Origin: Clostridia bacterium
Lineage (GTDB): Bacteria; Bacillota; Clostridia; Christensenellales; Borkfalkiaceae
Direction: 5' to 3'
Length of the DNA: 18,676 bases
Assembly: GCA_900767195.1 (NCBI GenBank)
Contig: CAAFYG010000093.1
Location: forward strand, 1-18,676
Position 1 is the stretch's first letter. Each line of letters opens with the position of its first letter. The notes below the pieces were generated by a model. It did not search any database, was not told the origin of the DNA, and saw only the letters and a list, made by a program, of their open reading frames with translations. Both the position numbers and the translations under genes were made by a program. This document shows, in pieces, positions 1 through 7,088 of this stretch.

Positions 1-1
1 G

Positions 2-1111
2 ACTTCCGGAAATACGGGCGTATCCCTGATCGATAATTTCCGAAACGACGAAGACGCGTTCGTGGCGGCGTTCTATCCCGAAGAAGGACTTTCCAAAATG
101 CAGCGGCTCAATCTCACGGTGATGGGCGGCGAGCGCGTGTACGTGGCGGGAATTGCCGCCGGTTTCGACGAGTGCCAGCACTTAACGCACCGTATTCTTT
201 GCTCCGAAAAATTCGGAGGCGAGCTGAAAAATCGCGGCATTTCGCTTGTGGGCGGAAATTCTTCGAATATCGCGCGCATTATCCCCGAAATCGTATGGTA
301 TTATTCGGCGTATGCCGATCTTTGCTCGTCGGGGCAGATCGAAGACGGCGAAGAAGTGGATTTTTCGGTGGCTTCGGGCAATTTAAACGCGGCGCTTGCC
401 GGCTGGTACGCCAAGAAAACGGGCTTGCCGATCCGCAGAATTTTCGTGCCGTTCAATCGCAATAAAGCCGCGCTCGATTTCTTTTTAAAAGGCGTGCTTT
501 GCGATGATAAGGCGTTTCGCCGCACAATGGCGAAAGGACTCGACGTGATAATACCGCTGAATCTCGAACGCGTGATTTTCGAGCTTTGCGGCAGAAACGC
601 GGCGGAAACGGCGGCGCGCATGCAAAAGCTGGACGAAACGGGCAGCCTGAATATCACGGAAAGCGAGCGCGAACAGCTCGGGCAGAATTTTTATGCCGAA
701 TTCGTTTCGGAAGACGAGCTTTTAGAAACATCGTACTCGATTTTCGAAGAATACGGCTACGTTTGCGACGTGGAAACGGGCGTGGCGGCGGCGGCGTGGG
801 ATAAGTACCGGGCCGATCCCGAACACGAAGACGACGAAACGCCGCTGGTGCTTGCCGCCACGGGGAATCCGTACAAATGCCCGCAGGACGTACTCTACTG
901 TATTTCGGGCAACGACGTGAAAGACAGTTACAAGGGCGTGAAACGGCTCAACCTTTCAACGGCGATGAAGCCGCCGAAATTCATTACGGATCTTCGCTAT
1001 ATCGAGCCGCGCTTTAAGGATGTACTGCCGGCGGAAGGAAAGAAACTCACCGCCGCGCTCTTATCGTTTGTGGACGGGAATTTTGTGCCGGAAACGAAGA
1101 AAAAACGTTGA
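2..1111 (+). CDS. thrC: Threonine synthase, C-terminal part (5' end outside window)
   Basis: Threonine synthase converts O-phosphohomoserine to threonine using pyridoxal phosphate, the last step of threonine synthesis, in the cytosol. The frame is open from the first bases of the window and starts with TSGNTG, the phosphate-binding loop of the family. It continues with FYPEEGLSKMQRLN and GGNSSNIARIIPE, both close to family blocks, and later ASGNLNAALAGWYAKKTGLPI. The PLP-binding lysine would lie upstream of the window and is not seen. About 369 residues are visible of a family length near 490-500. A GTG at 62 is internal and is not the start. Nothing suggests that the gene is damaged. Confidence 0.93.
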   Translation, partial: TSGNTGVSLIDNFRNDEDAFVAAFYPEEGLSKMQRLNLTVMGGERVYVAGIAAGFDECQHLTHRILCSEKFGGELKNRGISLVGGNSSNIARIIPEIVWYYSAYADLCSSGQIEDGEEVDFSVASGNLNAALAGWYAKKTGLPIRRIFVPFNRNKAALDFFLKGVLCDDKAFRRTMAKGLDVIIPLNLERVIFELCGRNAAETAARMQKLDETGSLNITESEREQLGQNFYAEFVSEDELLETSYSIFEEYGYVCDVETGVAAAAWDKYRADPEHEDDETPLVLAATGNPYKCPQDVLYCISGNDVKDSYKGVKRLNLSTAMKPPKFITDLRYIEPRFKDVLPAEGKKLTAALLSFVDGNFVPETKKKR

Positions 1112-1112
1112 A

Positions 1113-1200
1113 AACACTCCGAAAAACGATATAAAAATGCGATTTTATATGTGAAAAACGTGATAAAATCGGTGTTTTTAGGTGTTTTTCGGCTTTTTAT
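1113..1200 (+). terminator. Probable intrinsic terminator region after thrC
   Basis: Downstream of the thrC stop, CCGAAAAAC (about 1119) is mirrored by GTTTTTCGG (about 1184), followed by CTTTTTATA. A smaller hairpin ATATAAAA/TTTTATAT lies between these arms. AT-rich nested inverted repeats ending in a T-run suggest Rho-independent termination before the promoter at 1223. Confidence 0.5.
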
Positions 1201-1222
1201 ATGCTGCAAACGGCAGAAAAAG

Positions 1223-1251
1223 TTGCGTTTTTTAAAGAAAAGTGGTACAAT
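1223..1251 (+). promoter_or_regulatory. Sigma-70-type promoter for the DUF5685 operon
   Basis: A -35 box TTGCGT (1223-1228) is separated by exactly 17 bases from a -10 box TACAAT (1246-1251). Transcription would start near 1258, just ahead of the gene at 1339. The four genes to RlmD are closely spaced and may be transcribed from here. Confidence 0.65.
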
Positions 1252-1338
1252 ATCAAGTGAAAAACGTGGTTTTTTGCAGGAGTTTTTTTGTTTTTTAAAA
1301 GACTTTTGCGCCGGCGGTTTTTAAGGAAGCAAACGAAA

Positions 1339-2232
1339 ATGTTTGGTTACGTGCGGGCGGATACTCCGTATCTTTATATCAAAGACGATCTTTTATACAA
1401 GGCGGCGTACTGCGGCGTGTGCAGGAGCATCGGGCAAGCGTGCGGCACGCTCGCGCGGATGGGACTTTCTTACGACGTGACGTTTTTTTCCGTTTTATTG
1501 CACAATATAAGCGGAGAAGATCTCGAAATCGAAGACGCGCGCTGTCTGGCGCATTGTATCGGCAGAAAACGCAAAATGGCGAAAGCGGACGAGATGACGA
1601 AAACGCTCGGCGCTCTGAATACCATTCTTGCCTATCTTAAATACGACGACGACGTGCGTGATGAGAAAAAAGGCAAGGGCAAGAGGCTTTGGTTTAAGAA
1701 AGGGTTTCGCCGCGCAAAGCGCGATTATCCCGAGCTTTTCAAAATCGTGACGGGAGATCTCGCGCGGCAGAAAGAAGCGGAAAAGAACGGCGGCACAGAC
1801 AGCGTGGACTTCGCTTCGGACGCGACGGCGACGATGCTTGCGGACGTTTCCGATTATATTTTAAAGGACAAAGCCTCGCTTTGCACGCGCAATCTTTTTT
1901 ACGCGATAGGCAAGTGGATTTACCTTACGGACGCGCTGGACGATTACGATAAAGACGTGAAAAGCGGCTTGTACAACGTGTTTTACAAGGCGTTCGGCGA
2001 AAAAAGCGGCGGCGAGCTTTTGAAAAATCGCGGCGGCGAGGTGGATTATATTTTTAATTCGCTCTTCTACGATATTCGCGAGAATACGGCGGGGATCAGG
2101 TTTTATTTCAACCGCGACCTTACGGATAACGTGCTTTTGCGGGGCTTTCCCGCCAAAACGAAAGAGATTAAAAACAAACTGCTTGCGGCAACGGAAAAGA
2201 AAGCAGCGGCTTGCGCGAAAAAGCGCGGATAA
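1339..2232 (+). CDS. DUF5685 family protein
   Basis: The N-terminus MFGYVRADTPYLY followed by YKAAYCGVCRSIG matches my memory of the DUF5685 family of Clostridia, whose function is unknown. The protein has 297 residues and appears all-helical, without a signal peptide. Visible features are C25-x2-C28, C35, and C69-x3-C73. An aspartate cluster DDDVRD lies at 103-108, and a second one, LTDALDDYDKD, at 196-206; together they resemble the paired Asp-rich motifs of isoprenoid synthases (inference only). I chose ATG 1339, with AAGGAAG 9 bases upstream, because family members start at MFGY. A TTG at 1288 with AGGAG 5 bases upstream is a possible alternative and would add 17 mostly basic residues. 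The downstream J-like gene begins 27 bases after the stop. Confidence 0.75.
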   Translation: MFGYVRADTPYLYIKDDLLYKAAYCGVCRSIGQACGTLARMGLSYDVTFFSVLLHNISGEDLEIEDARCLAHCIGRKRKMAKADEMTKTLGALNTILAYLKYDDDVRDEKKGKGKRLWFKKGFRRAKRDYPELFKIVTGDLARQKEAEKNGGTDSVDFASDATATMLADVSDYILKDKASLCTRNLFYAIGKWIYLTDALDDYDKDVKSGLYNVFYKAFGEKSGGELLKNRGGEVDYIFNSLFYDIRENTAGIRFYFNRDLTDNVLLRGFPAKTKEIKNKLLAATEKKAAACAKKRG

Positions 2233-2259
2233 CGCTTTAAAAAAAGGAAGGAAAAGGAA

Positions 2260-2862
2260 ATGAACGAATATTACCGTTTTTTCAATCTGGACGAAACGGC
2301 GACGGACGAAGAAATCGAAGCGCGCTATAAGGAATTGAAAGCAAAGTACGAAGAAGATCGCTGGCTCGACGGCGAAGCGGGCAACGAAGGCGCGCAGAAC
2401 CTGACGAAACTCGAAACGGCGTATGCCGAAATCAAAGCCGCGCGCGCGCAAAAAGAAACCGGCGGATCGAGCAGCGCGCTCGACGAGGTGGCCGCGCTTC
2501 TTCGCGATAACAAAATCAACGAAGCACAGGCGAAACTCGACGCTTTCAACGAGCGAAACGCCGAGTGGCATTATTTGCAGTCTTGTATATTCTATAAGAA
2601 AAACTGGTTTAACGACAGCAAAAAACAGCTTGAAATCGCCATCGAGTTGGATAAGGACAATAAAAAATACCGCGAGGCTTACGGAAAGCTCAACGCCAAG
2701 AACGATTACGAAAAACGTTCGGCGAAAAACGAGGAGGAAAGCGCGCCGGCGTACGACGACGGACGGCAGATGGGCGGCAACGCCTGCACGCAGTGTATTT
2801 CCTGCTGCTATACCTACCTTTGCGTGGATTGCCTTTTCTCGCTGTGCTGCGGTTGCCGGTGA
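2260..2862 (+). CDS. J-domain-like/TPR protein with nine-cysteine C-terminal tail
   Basis: Residues 2-62 resemble a DnaJ J-domain (NEYYRFFNLDETATDEEIEARYKEL, then a helix with LETAYAEIKAAR). The HPD tripeptide needed to stimulate DnaK ATPase is absent, so this is probably a J-like fold rather than an active co-chaperone. Residues 73-150 look like TPR helices (ALDEVAALLRDNKINEAQAKL, WHYLQSCIFYKKNWFNDSKKQLEIAIEL). The tail at 176-199 contains nine cysteines, at 176, 179, 182, 183, 188, 191, 196, 197 and 199, and could bind metal, form disulfides or be acylated. AAGGAAGG sits at the usual distance before the ATG. I recall similar cysteine-tailed J-like genes beside DUF5685 genes in Clostridia, which suggests a shared but unknown role. 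Confidence 0.7.
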   Translation: MNEYYRFFNLDETATDEEIEARYKELKAKYEEDRWLDGEAGNEGAQNLTKLETAYAEIKAARAQKETGGSSSALDEVAALLRDNKINEAQAKLDAFNERNAEWHYLQSCIFYKKNWFNDSKKQLEIAIELDKDNKKYREAYGKLNAKNDYEKRSAKNEEESAPAYDDGRQMGGNACTQCISCCYTYLCVDCLFSLCCGCR

Positions 2863-2899
2863 TTCTGTCGGCGACGGCGAAACGGGTTGCGAATAAAAA

Positions 2900-3589
2900 A
2901 TGAGGAAAAATTCGAAAGAAATCGCATTGTCGGCGGTGGCTTGCGCGCTGGGTACTATCGCGCTCACCGTCGGCACGCTATATTCGCCGATGCTCTTCAC
3001 GGGGTATCTTTTCGCCTGCCTTTGCATGATGCTGCCGCTTTCGCGCGGGTATTTCAAAGGCGCGGCGCTTTGCTTTCTGGCGATCAACGCGCTTACGCTT
3101 TTATTTAACGGGTTTAATTATTTCGATACGCTGCCCTTTACGTTGTTTTTCGGGTTGCACCCGATCGCGAACGAGTGGCAGGCAAAATTGCACGAGAAAA
3201 AATCGGGCGCGAAACCGGGCTTAACCGACGAGACGGATACCCCTGCAAAAAATGTGAAAGCCGAAGATTTTGTATTCGAATTTTCGGACGCGACGGAAAA
3301 AGCGAAGAGCGGACCGAAAGAAAAACGTACAAGGAAAAAGAAAAAAGCGACCGTTACGGCGGCGGACGTTTTGTTTTTGACGGTTAAGATCGTTTGGTTT
3401 GACGCCGCGATGTATTTCGTGTGGAAAATCGTGTTTTCCGCACAGACGACGATTCCTTTTATCGACGAGCATATTTTTTTGGCGATTGCGATCGGCGGCA
3501 GTTTGTTTTTTATCGTTTACGATCTGATTTTATTCCGGTTGAGAAAGACCGTGAATTTCCTGATTAAAAAATACGTCGGAAAAAAATGA
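2900..3589 (+). CDS. Conserved small polytopic membrane protein
   Basis: I do not recognise a named family. The 229-residue protein has hydrophobic segments at about 8-28, 32-48, 55-70 and perhaps 78-90. A charged, Lys-rich soluble stretch follows at about 95-150, with a basic run near 141-149, and then two more membrane segments at about 155-179 and 190-212. The basic linker and tail should face the cytoplasm. An in-frame TAA at 2894 fixes the start at ATG 2900, although no good ribosome-binding site is visible, so translation may depend on coupling with the gene 37 bases upstream. It forms a close run with the DUF5685 and J-like genes and may act with them at the membrane (inference). Confidence 0.7.
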   Translation: MRKNSKEIALSAVACALGTIALTVGTLYSPMLFTGYLFACLCMMLPLSRGYFKGAALCFLAINALTLLFNGFNYFDTLPFTLFFGLHPIANEWQAKLHEKKSGAKPGLTDETDTPAKNVKAEDFVFEFSDATEKAKSGPKEKRTRKKKKATVTAADVLFLTVKIVWFDAAMYFVWKIVFSAQTTIPFIDEHIFLAIAIGGSLFFIVYDLILFRLRKTVNFLIKKYVGKK

Positions 3590-3619
3590 TTTACATGAAA
3601 AAACGCGTTCGCGCGAGGC

Positions 3620-5365
3620 ATGGGTGGCGGAATGATTAAAAAGAACGATATACTTACGGGAAAAGTGCAGTCTTTCGGCAGCGACGGCGAAGGCGTCGTG
3701 CAGGCGGAAGGGTGCGTTTTTTTTGTGCCGTATGCGCTGCCGGGCGAAGAAATCGAGTTTAAAGCGTTGAAAATCAAGGGAAATACGGGCTACGGCAAGC
3801 TCCTTCGCGTGATTTTGCCCGCAAAAGGGCGGGTGCAACCGAAATGCCCCGCGTTTTATACGTGCGGCGGCTGCGCATTGCAGCACGCGGATTACGAAAC
3901 GCAACTATTTTTCAAGCGCGAAAAAGTGAAAAACGCTTTGCGGAAAATCGGCGGAGTAGAGGCGGAAGTTTCGCCCGTGACGGCGTGCGGAAGCGAATAC
4001 GGGTACAGAAACAAGCTGCAACTGCCTGTGGGAACGGACGCGGCCGGGAATACGGCGCTTGGGTTTTACGCCGAGCGCAGCCATCGTATCGTGCCGATCG
4101 AGAAATGCCTGATTCACCCCGAATGGGCGGAAAAACTTATGCGCGTTTTTCGCGAATACATAGCGACATCCGGGGCGAAAGGGTACGACGAGCGCACGAA
4201 AAAGGGACTTTTGCGACACCTGGTGGCGAGAGAGATCGACGGAAAACTTCTGATCACGGTGGTGGCGACGGCGAGAAAATTGCCGTGCGAAGATCGGCTG
4301 ACGGCGCGGCTTTGCGAAATGTTTCCGGGGTGCGGCGTGTACGTGAACGTGAACGCAGGCGAAACAAACGTGATTTTCGGCGATAAATTTTATCTTTTGA
4401 GCGGCGCGGCGAGAATCGAAGGGCGCACGGGCGGCATCGCGTATGAAGCGGGGGCGGAAACGTTTGTGCAGGTGAATCCCGAAATTCGCGAAAAGCTGTA
4501 CGCGCGGGCGATGGAAGCGTGCTTTGCGGACGGCGCGGACGTGGCGATCGACGCGTATTCGGGCGGCGGACTGATGACGGCGATGGCGGCGAAGCGGTGT
4601 AAGCGCGTGTACGGCGTGGAACTCAACGAAGAAGCTTCGGCTTGCGCGGACGCTCTGAAAGAAAAAAATAATCTTGCGAACATGACGAATATCTGCGGCG
4701 ACGCGGCGAAAATCGTGCCGGAAATTATGGCGCGCGAACGCGGAAACAACGTAGCGCTTATTCTCGATCCGCCGCGCGCGGGGGTGGAGCGCAGCGTACT
4801 TTATGCGATTTTGAAATCGGGCGTCGGGCGGTTTGTGATGATCAGCTGCAATCCCGCCACGCTTGCGAGAGATCTCGGCATTTTAACGGGGACGCTTCGC
4901 GAAAAGAACGGCGCGCTTGTGAAAGTTGCCCCGGATTCGGCGAATGAGGACAGAGAAGACGGATACTTTAAAATCGAAAGCGTAGAGCCGTTTGATATGT
5001 TTCCGCAAACGAAGCACGTGGAGACGTTGGTCGTCCTTTCCAAAAAAATTCCCGACAGTCATATCAACATTGATGTAGAATTCGGAGAGGGCGAAGGACA
5101 ATTTTCGTTGAAGAAAATCAAAGAACGCGCCGAAGCCCGCAAGCCGAAAGAAAAAGTAACTTACAAGATGATACAAGAGTATATCGAAAAAACTTACGGC
5201 TTTAAAGTCCATACGGCGTATATAGCCGAAGTCAAGCGTGATTTAGGTTTGCCTATGTACGACGCCCCTAACGCAGTAGAAGAATTAAAAAGACCAAGAG
5301 CGCATCCCACGCCGAAAATGGCGAAAGCCATAAAAGAAACATTAAAACATTTTGAGATAATTTAA
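3620..5365 (+). CDS. rlmD: 23S rRNA (uracil-1939-C5)-methyltransferase RlmD/RumA type, with element-derived C-terminal extension
   Basis: This SAM-dependent enzyme of the TrmA/RumA family makes 5-methyluridine in 23S rRNA. In order it shows a TRAM domain (about 8-65), an iron-sulfur cluster motif (C76, C82, C85, C163), a SAM-binding region (DAYSGGGLMT, 311-320), DPPRAG (383-388), and the catalytic SCNPATLARDL with nucleophile C410. Relatives normally end just after the HVETLVVLSK block (466-475). Here about 105 extra residues follow, with TYKMIQEYIEKTYGFKV and AYIAEVKRDLGLP resembling a winged-helix segment. Composition turns AT-rich exactly there, so the tail comes from the inserted element. 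ATG 3632 (MIKKND) is a plausible alternative start. The next gene starts 10 bases after the stop, with AGAGG just after it. Confidence 0.9.
   Translation: MGGGMIKKNDILTGKVQSFGSDGEGVVQAEGCVFFVPYALPGEEIEFKALKIKGNTGYGKLLRVILPAKGRVQPKCPAFYTCGGCALQHADYETQLFFKREKVKNALRKIGGVEAEVSPVTACGSEYGYRNKLQLPVGTDAAGNTALGFYAERSHRIVPIEKCLIHPEWAEKLMRVFREYIATSGAKGYDERTKKGLLRHLVAREIDGKLLITVVATARKLPCEDRLTARLCEMFPGCGVYVNVNAGETNVIFGDKFYLLSGAARIEGRTGGIAYEAGAETFVQVNPEIREKLYARAMEACFADGADVAIDAYSGGGLMTAMAAKRCKRVYGVELNEEASACADALKEKNNLANMTNICGDAAKIVPEIMARERGNNVALILDPPRAGVERSVLYAILKSGVGRFVMISCNPATLARDLGILTGTLREKNGALVKVAPDSANEDREDGYFKIESVEPFDMFPQTKHVETLVVLSKKIPDSHINIDVEFGEGEGQFSLKKIKERAEARKPKEKVTYKMIQEYIEKTYGFKVHTAYIAEVKRDLGLPMYDAPNAVEELKRPRAHPTPKMAKAIKETLKHFEII
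5010..5045. other. Probable left attachment site (attL) in the rlmD 3' end
   Basis: The rlmD codons for HVET (5015-5026) are the last strongly conserved host positions. By about 5041 the sequence becomes AT-rich and the reading frame enters the foreign extension. The 3' end of rRNA uracil methyltransferase (rum/rlmD) genes is a known integration site for phages and ICEs in Firmicutes, and a serine recombinase lies at the other end of the visible element. The crossover dinucleotide cannot be fixed without attR or an empty site. Confidence 0.55.
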
Positions 5366-5375
5366 GAGGTTTACA

Positions 5376-5996
5376 ATGGCATATAGATTTGCTAATCAAA
5401 GCGAAGTGAAAGAGCTTACAGCGTGTTGTATGAAGATTCTTTACGCCGTGCAAGATGAAGTGAGTGATTATTTTACTTTTGATATAAGACTTATCGGTAG
5501 CGGCGACAAAAGGCTTGTTACGCAAAACAGCGATGAATCATTTGATTTGGATTACAATATTATTTTGCAAAAAGACAAGAAAGGTTTATTAGATAATCCT
5601 AAGCAGATTAAAGATATTTTTGTCGCAAGGTTTAACAAAGTATTAAAGCAATGTGTTTCGGGTTATATACACGTTAGTGATTCTACATCTGTTGTTACCG
5701 TGAAGATAATTAGGAATAACCGATTGGAATTCTCTTTTGACGTGGCTATAATTGTTGAGGGTGATGACGGATATTTTTATAGATTAACACACGACAAGAG
5801 AACGGATAGGTATATTTGGAATCAAGTTAAGCAGTCTGCTAACTATTTTGAACGATTCAAAGCTGTAAAAGAAAATGGCGATTGGATGGAGTTTAAGCGG
5901 CGTTACCTTGAATTGAAAAATATGCATTTGAGAAGACAAGACGGTGTTAAGTCTTTTTCGATCTTTCTTGAAACATTAAATGAGTTTTATAGATGA
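5376..5996 (+). CDS. Nucleotidyltransferase-fold protein paired with HEPN gene
   Basis: The 206-residue protein carries the signature of a minimal nucleotidyltransferase: GSG at 41-43 (IGSGDKR), the acidic pair D57-x-D59 (FDLDYN), and a third acid D122 in a strand (LEFSFDVAI). This is the layout of the pol-beta superfamily, including MNT antitoxins, OAS-like and CD-NTase enzymes. It overlaps the next gene by ATGA (5993-5996), so the two are translationally coupled. AGAGG right after the rlmD stop gives it a ribosome-binding site, and no promoter separates it from rlmD. It is larger than typical MntA antitoxins (about 140 residues). Its likely role is to modify the HEPN partner or to produce a nucleotide signal; the substrate is unknown. 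Confidence 0.62.
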   Translation: MAYRFANQSEVKELTACCMKILYAVQDEVSDYFTFDIRLIGSGDKRLVTQNSDESFDLDYNIILQKDKKGLLDNPKQIKDIFVARFNKVLKQCVSGYIHVSDSTSVVTVKIIRNNRLEFSFDVAIIVEGDDGYFYRLTHDKRTDRYIWNQVKQSANYFERFKAVKENGDWMEFKRRYLELKNMHLRRQDGVKSFSIFLETLNEFYR

Positions 5997-6718
5997 CCAT
6001 GACAAAGCGAGAAGAAGTATTTTATAAAAATCTTATTATCAGTGATGAAGATAAAATCAGAGCTGAAAAGTCTTTGAAATCAAAAGGCGTTGAAAAACAC
6101 ATTTTGATTAAAGAGAGATTGCTTAATTGGAGTACATCTGAAAGTATAGAATACGAAAAAGTTGCATCTACATATCGATATGATAAACGTATCCGTTACA
6201 CGCTGTTTAAATATATTTCTTATTTGGAAGAATTGTATCGGGCAGTTATTCTTGATAATTATGTAGTAGATGTTAGGCAAAAGTTTTGGATTAAAGATTT
6301 GCGTGAACAGCTCAAAGCATATAGTAATAATTTAAATGATGCGTTGGAGCATATCGATTTTTCTGCTTTGTTAATTCAATGTCAAAGGCTTCCGAAAGAA
6401 GTAAAAGCTTTGTGTGGCTTTCCAAAAATTAAACATTTGAATGATGATTCTATTGCGCTAAAAGAACTAAGAAATGCGGTAATGCATAATAAATTCTTAT
6501 TGCTGTATCGTGGTTATGATATTTGTTATGTAGACGGTGTTGATGATGGTAAGAGCGCAAGTCTAAAAGCGAATATATTAAATCTAATTCAGTTTTTACC
6601 ACCGGAAGTGGGTGAACAATGTGCGAAAGATATAAATGTTTGCAACGAAGATAGAAATGAAGAAGATGAAACGAAGTGGGACTTGCCTTCACAAATAGTA
6701 ATTACAATAGATGCCTAA
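5993..6718 (+). CDS. HEPN-type putative RNase/abortive-infection protein
   Basis: Near residue 160 the sequence ELRNAVMHNKF contains R160-N-x3-H165, the Rx4-6H catalytic motif of HEPN ribonucleases, in a predicted helix. The rest of the 241 residues is mostly helical (for example RIRYTLFKYISYLEELYRAVIL, about 66-87). A short acidic tail follows. HEPN proteins occur as toxins of toxin-antitoxin pairs (HepT with MntA) and in abortive-infection proteins. Overlap with the nucleotidyltransferase gene suggests regulation by it, for example by AMP addition as in MntA-HepT (inference by analogy). The order here is nucleotidyltransferase first. An in-frame ATG at 5999 is an equally possible start. A strong terminator follows at 6728. 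Confidence 0.6.
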   Translation: MTMTKREEVFYKNLIISDEDKIRAEKSLKSKGVEKHILIKERLLNWSTSESIEYEKVASTYRYDKRIRYTLFKYISYLEELYRAVILDNYVVDVRQKFWIKDLREQLKAYSNNLNDALEHIDFSALLIQCQRLPKEVKALCGFPKIKHLNDDSIALKELRNAVMHNKFLLLYRGYDICYVDGVDDGKSASLKANILNLIQFLPPEVGEQCAKDINVCNEDRNEEDETKWDLPSQIVITIDA

Positions 6719-6727
6719 TTTTATAAA

Positions 6728-6760
6728 AGCGGCTTTACGATAGAGTAGAGCCGTTTTTCT
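6728..6760 (+). terminator. Intrinsic terminator after the HEPN gene
   Basis: CGGCTTTAC (6730-6738), loop GATAGA, and GTAGAGCCG (6745-6753) form a nine-pair stem including one G-U pair, followed by TTTTTCTT. It lies 11 bases after the HEPN stop and separates this pair from the next promoter. Confidence 0.85.
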
Positions 6761-6770
6761 TAAAAATATT

Positions 6771-6787
6771 TCTCTAAATTTTAGAGA
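6771..6787. promoter_or_regulatory. Perfect palindrome, probable operator
   Basis: TCTCTAAA-T-TTTAGAGA is an exact inverted repeat of 8 bases per arm with one central base. It sits 5 bases upstream of the -35 box of the XRE operon, a position suited to binding by the XRE protein encoded next. Confidence 0.6.
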
Positions 6788-6792
6788 TAATC

Positions 6793-6821
6793 TTGCGATT
6801 TGTTTTAATGTGTGTTATAAT
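6793..6821 (+). promoter_or_regulatory. Promoter of the XRE-Vsr-DrmE-like operon
   Basis: TTGCGA (6793-6798), a 17-base spacer, and a perfect TATAAT (6816-6821). Transcription should start near 6828, shortly before the XRE gene at 6856. Confidence 0.8.
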
Positions 6822-6855
6822 GAAAATATCTAATATAAGAGTAGGAGATTTTGAT

Positions 6856-7068
6856 ATGGCGGCGAGCTATAAAAAGTTGTGGAAACTACTGATTGATAAA
6901 GATATGAAGAAAGAAGATTTGCGTAAGGCGGCAGGTATTACAACTACCGCGATGGCGAAGCTCGGCAGAAACGAAGATGTGAAAACGTCGGTATTGCTTA
7001 AAATTTGTAATGTGTTACAATGCGATATTTCCGATATAATGGAAATTGTAAATCAAGAAGATAAATGA
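6856..7068 (+). CDS. XRE-family HTH regulator (Cro/C1 type)
   Basis: The 70-residue protein is essentially one helix-turn-helix domain of the Cro/CI type: SYKKLWKLLIDKDMKKEDLRKAAGITTTAMAKLGRNEDV followed by LLKICNVLQCDISDIMEIV. Very similar small regulators accompany restriction-modification and other defence operons. I chose ATG 6856 because TAGGAG lies 8 bases upstream and relatives start at MxxSYKKLW; the frame is open further upstream but would cross the promoter. It is the first gene of the operon, 20 bases before the Vsr gene, and probably controls the promoter through the palindrome at 6771. Confidence 0.85.
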   Translation: MAASYKKLWKLLIDKDMKKEDLRKAAGITTTAMAKLGRNEDVKTSVLLKICNVLQCDISDIMEIVNQEDK

Positions 7069-7088
7069 TTGAATGACGGTATGCAAAA

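Noticed and set aside
1861..3087. Long minus-strand open frame (408 aa) across the DUF5685, J-like and membrane genes
   Set aside because: It lies opposite three well-supported genes and has the Arg/Phe/Val-rich look of an antisense frame of GC-skewed coding DNA, with no motif or ribosome-binding site.
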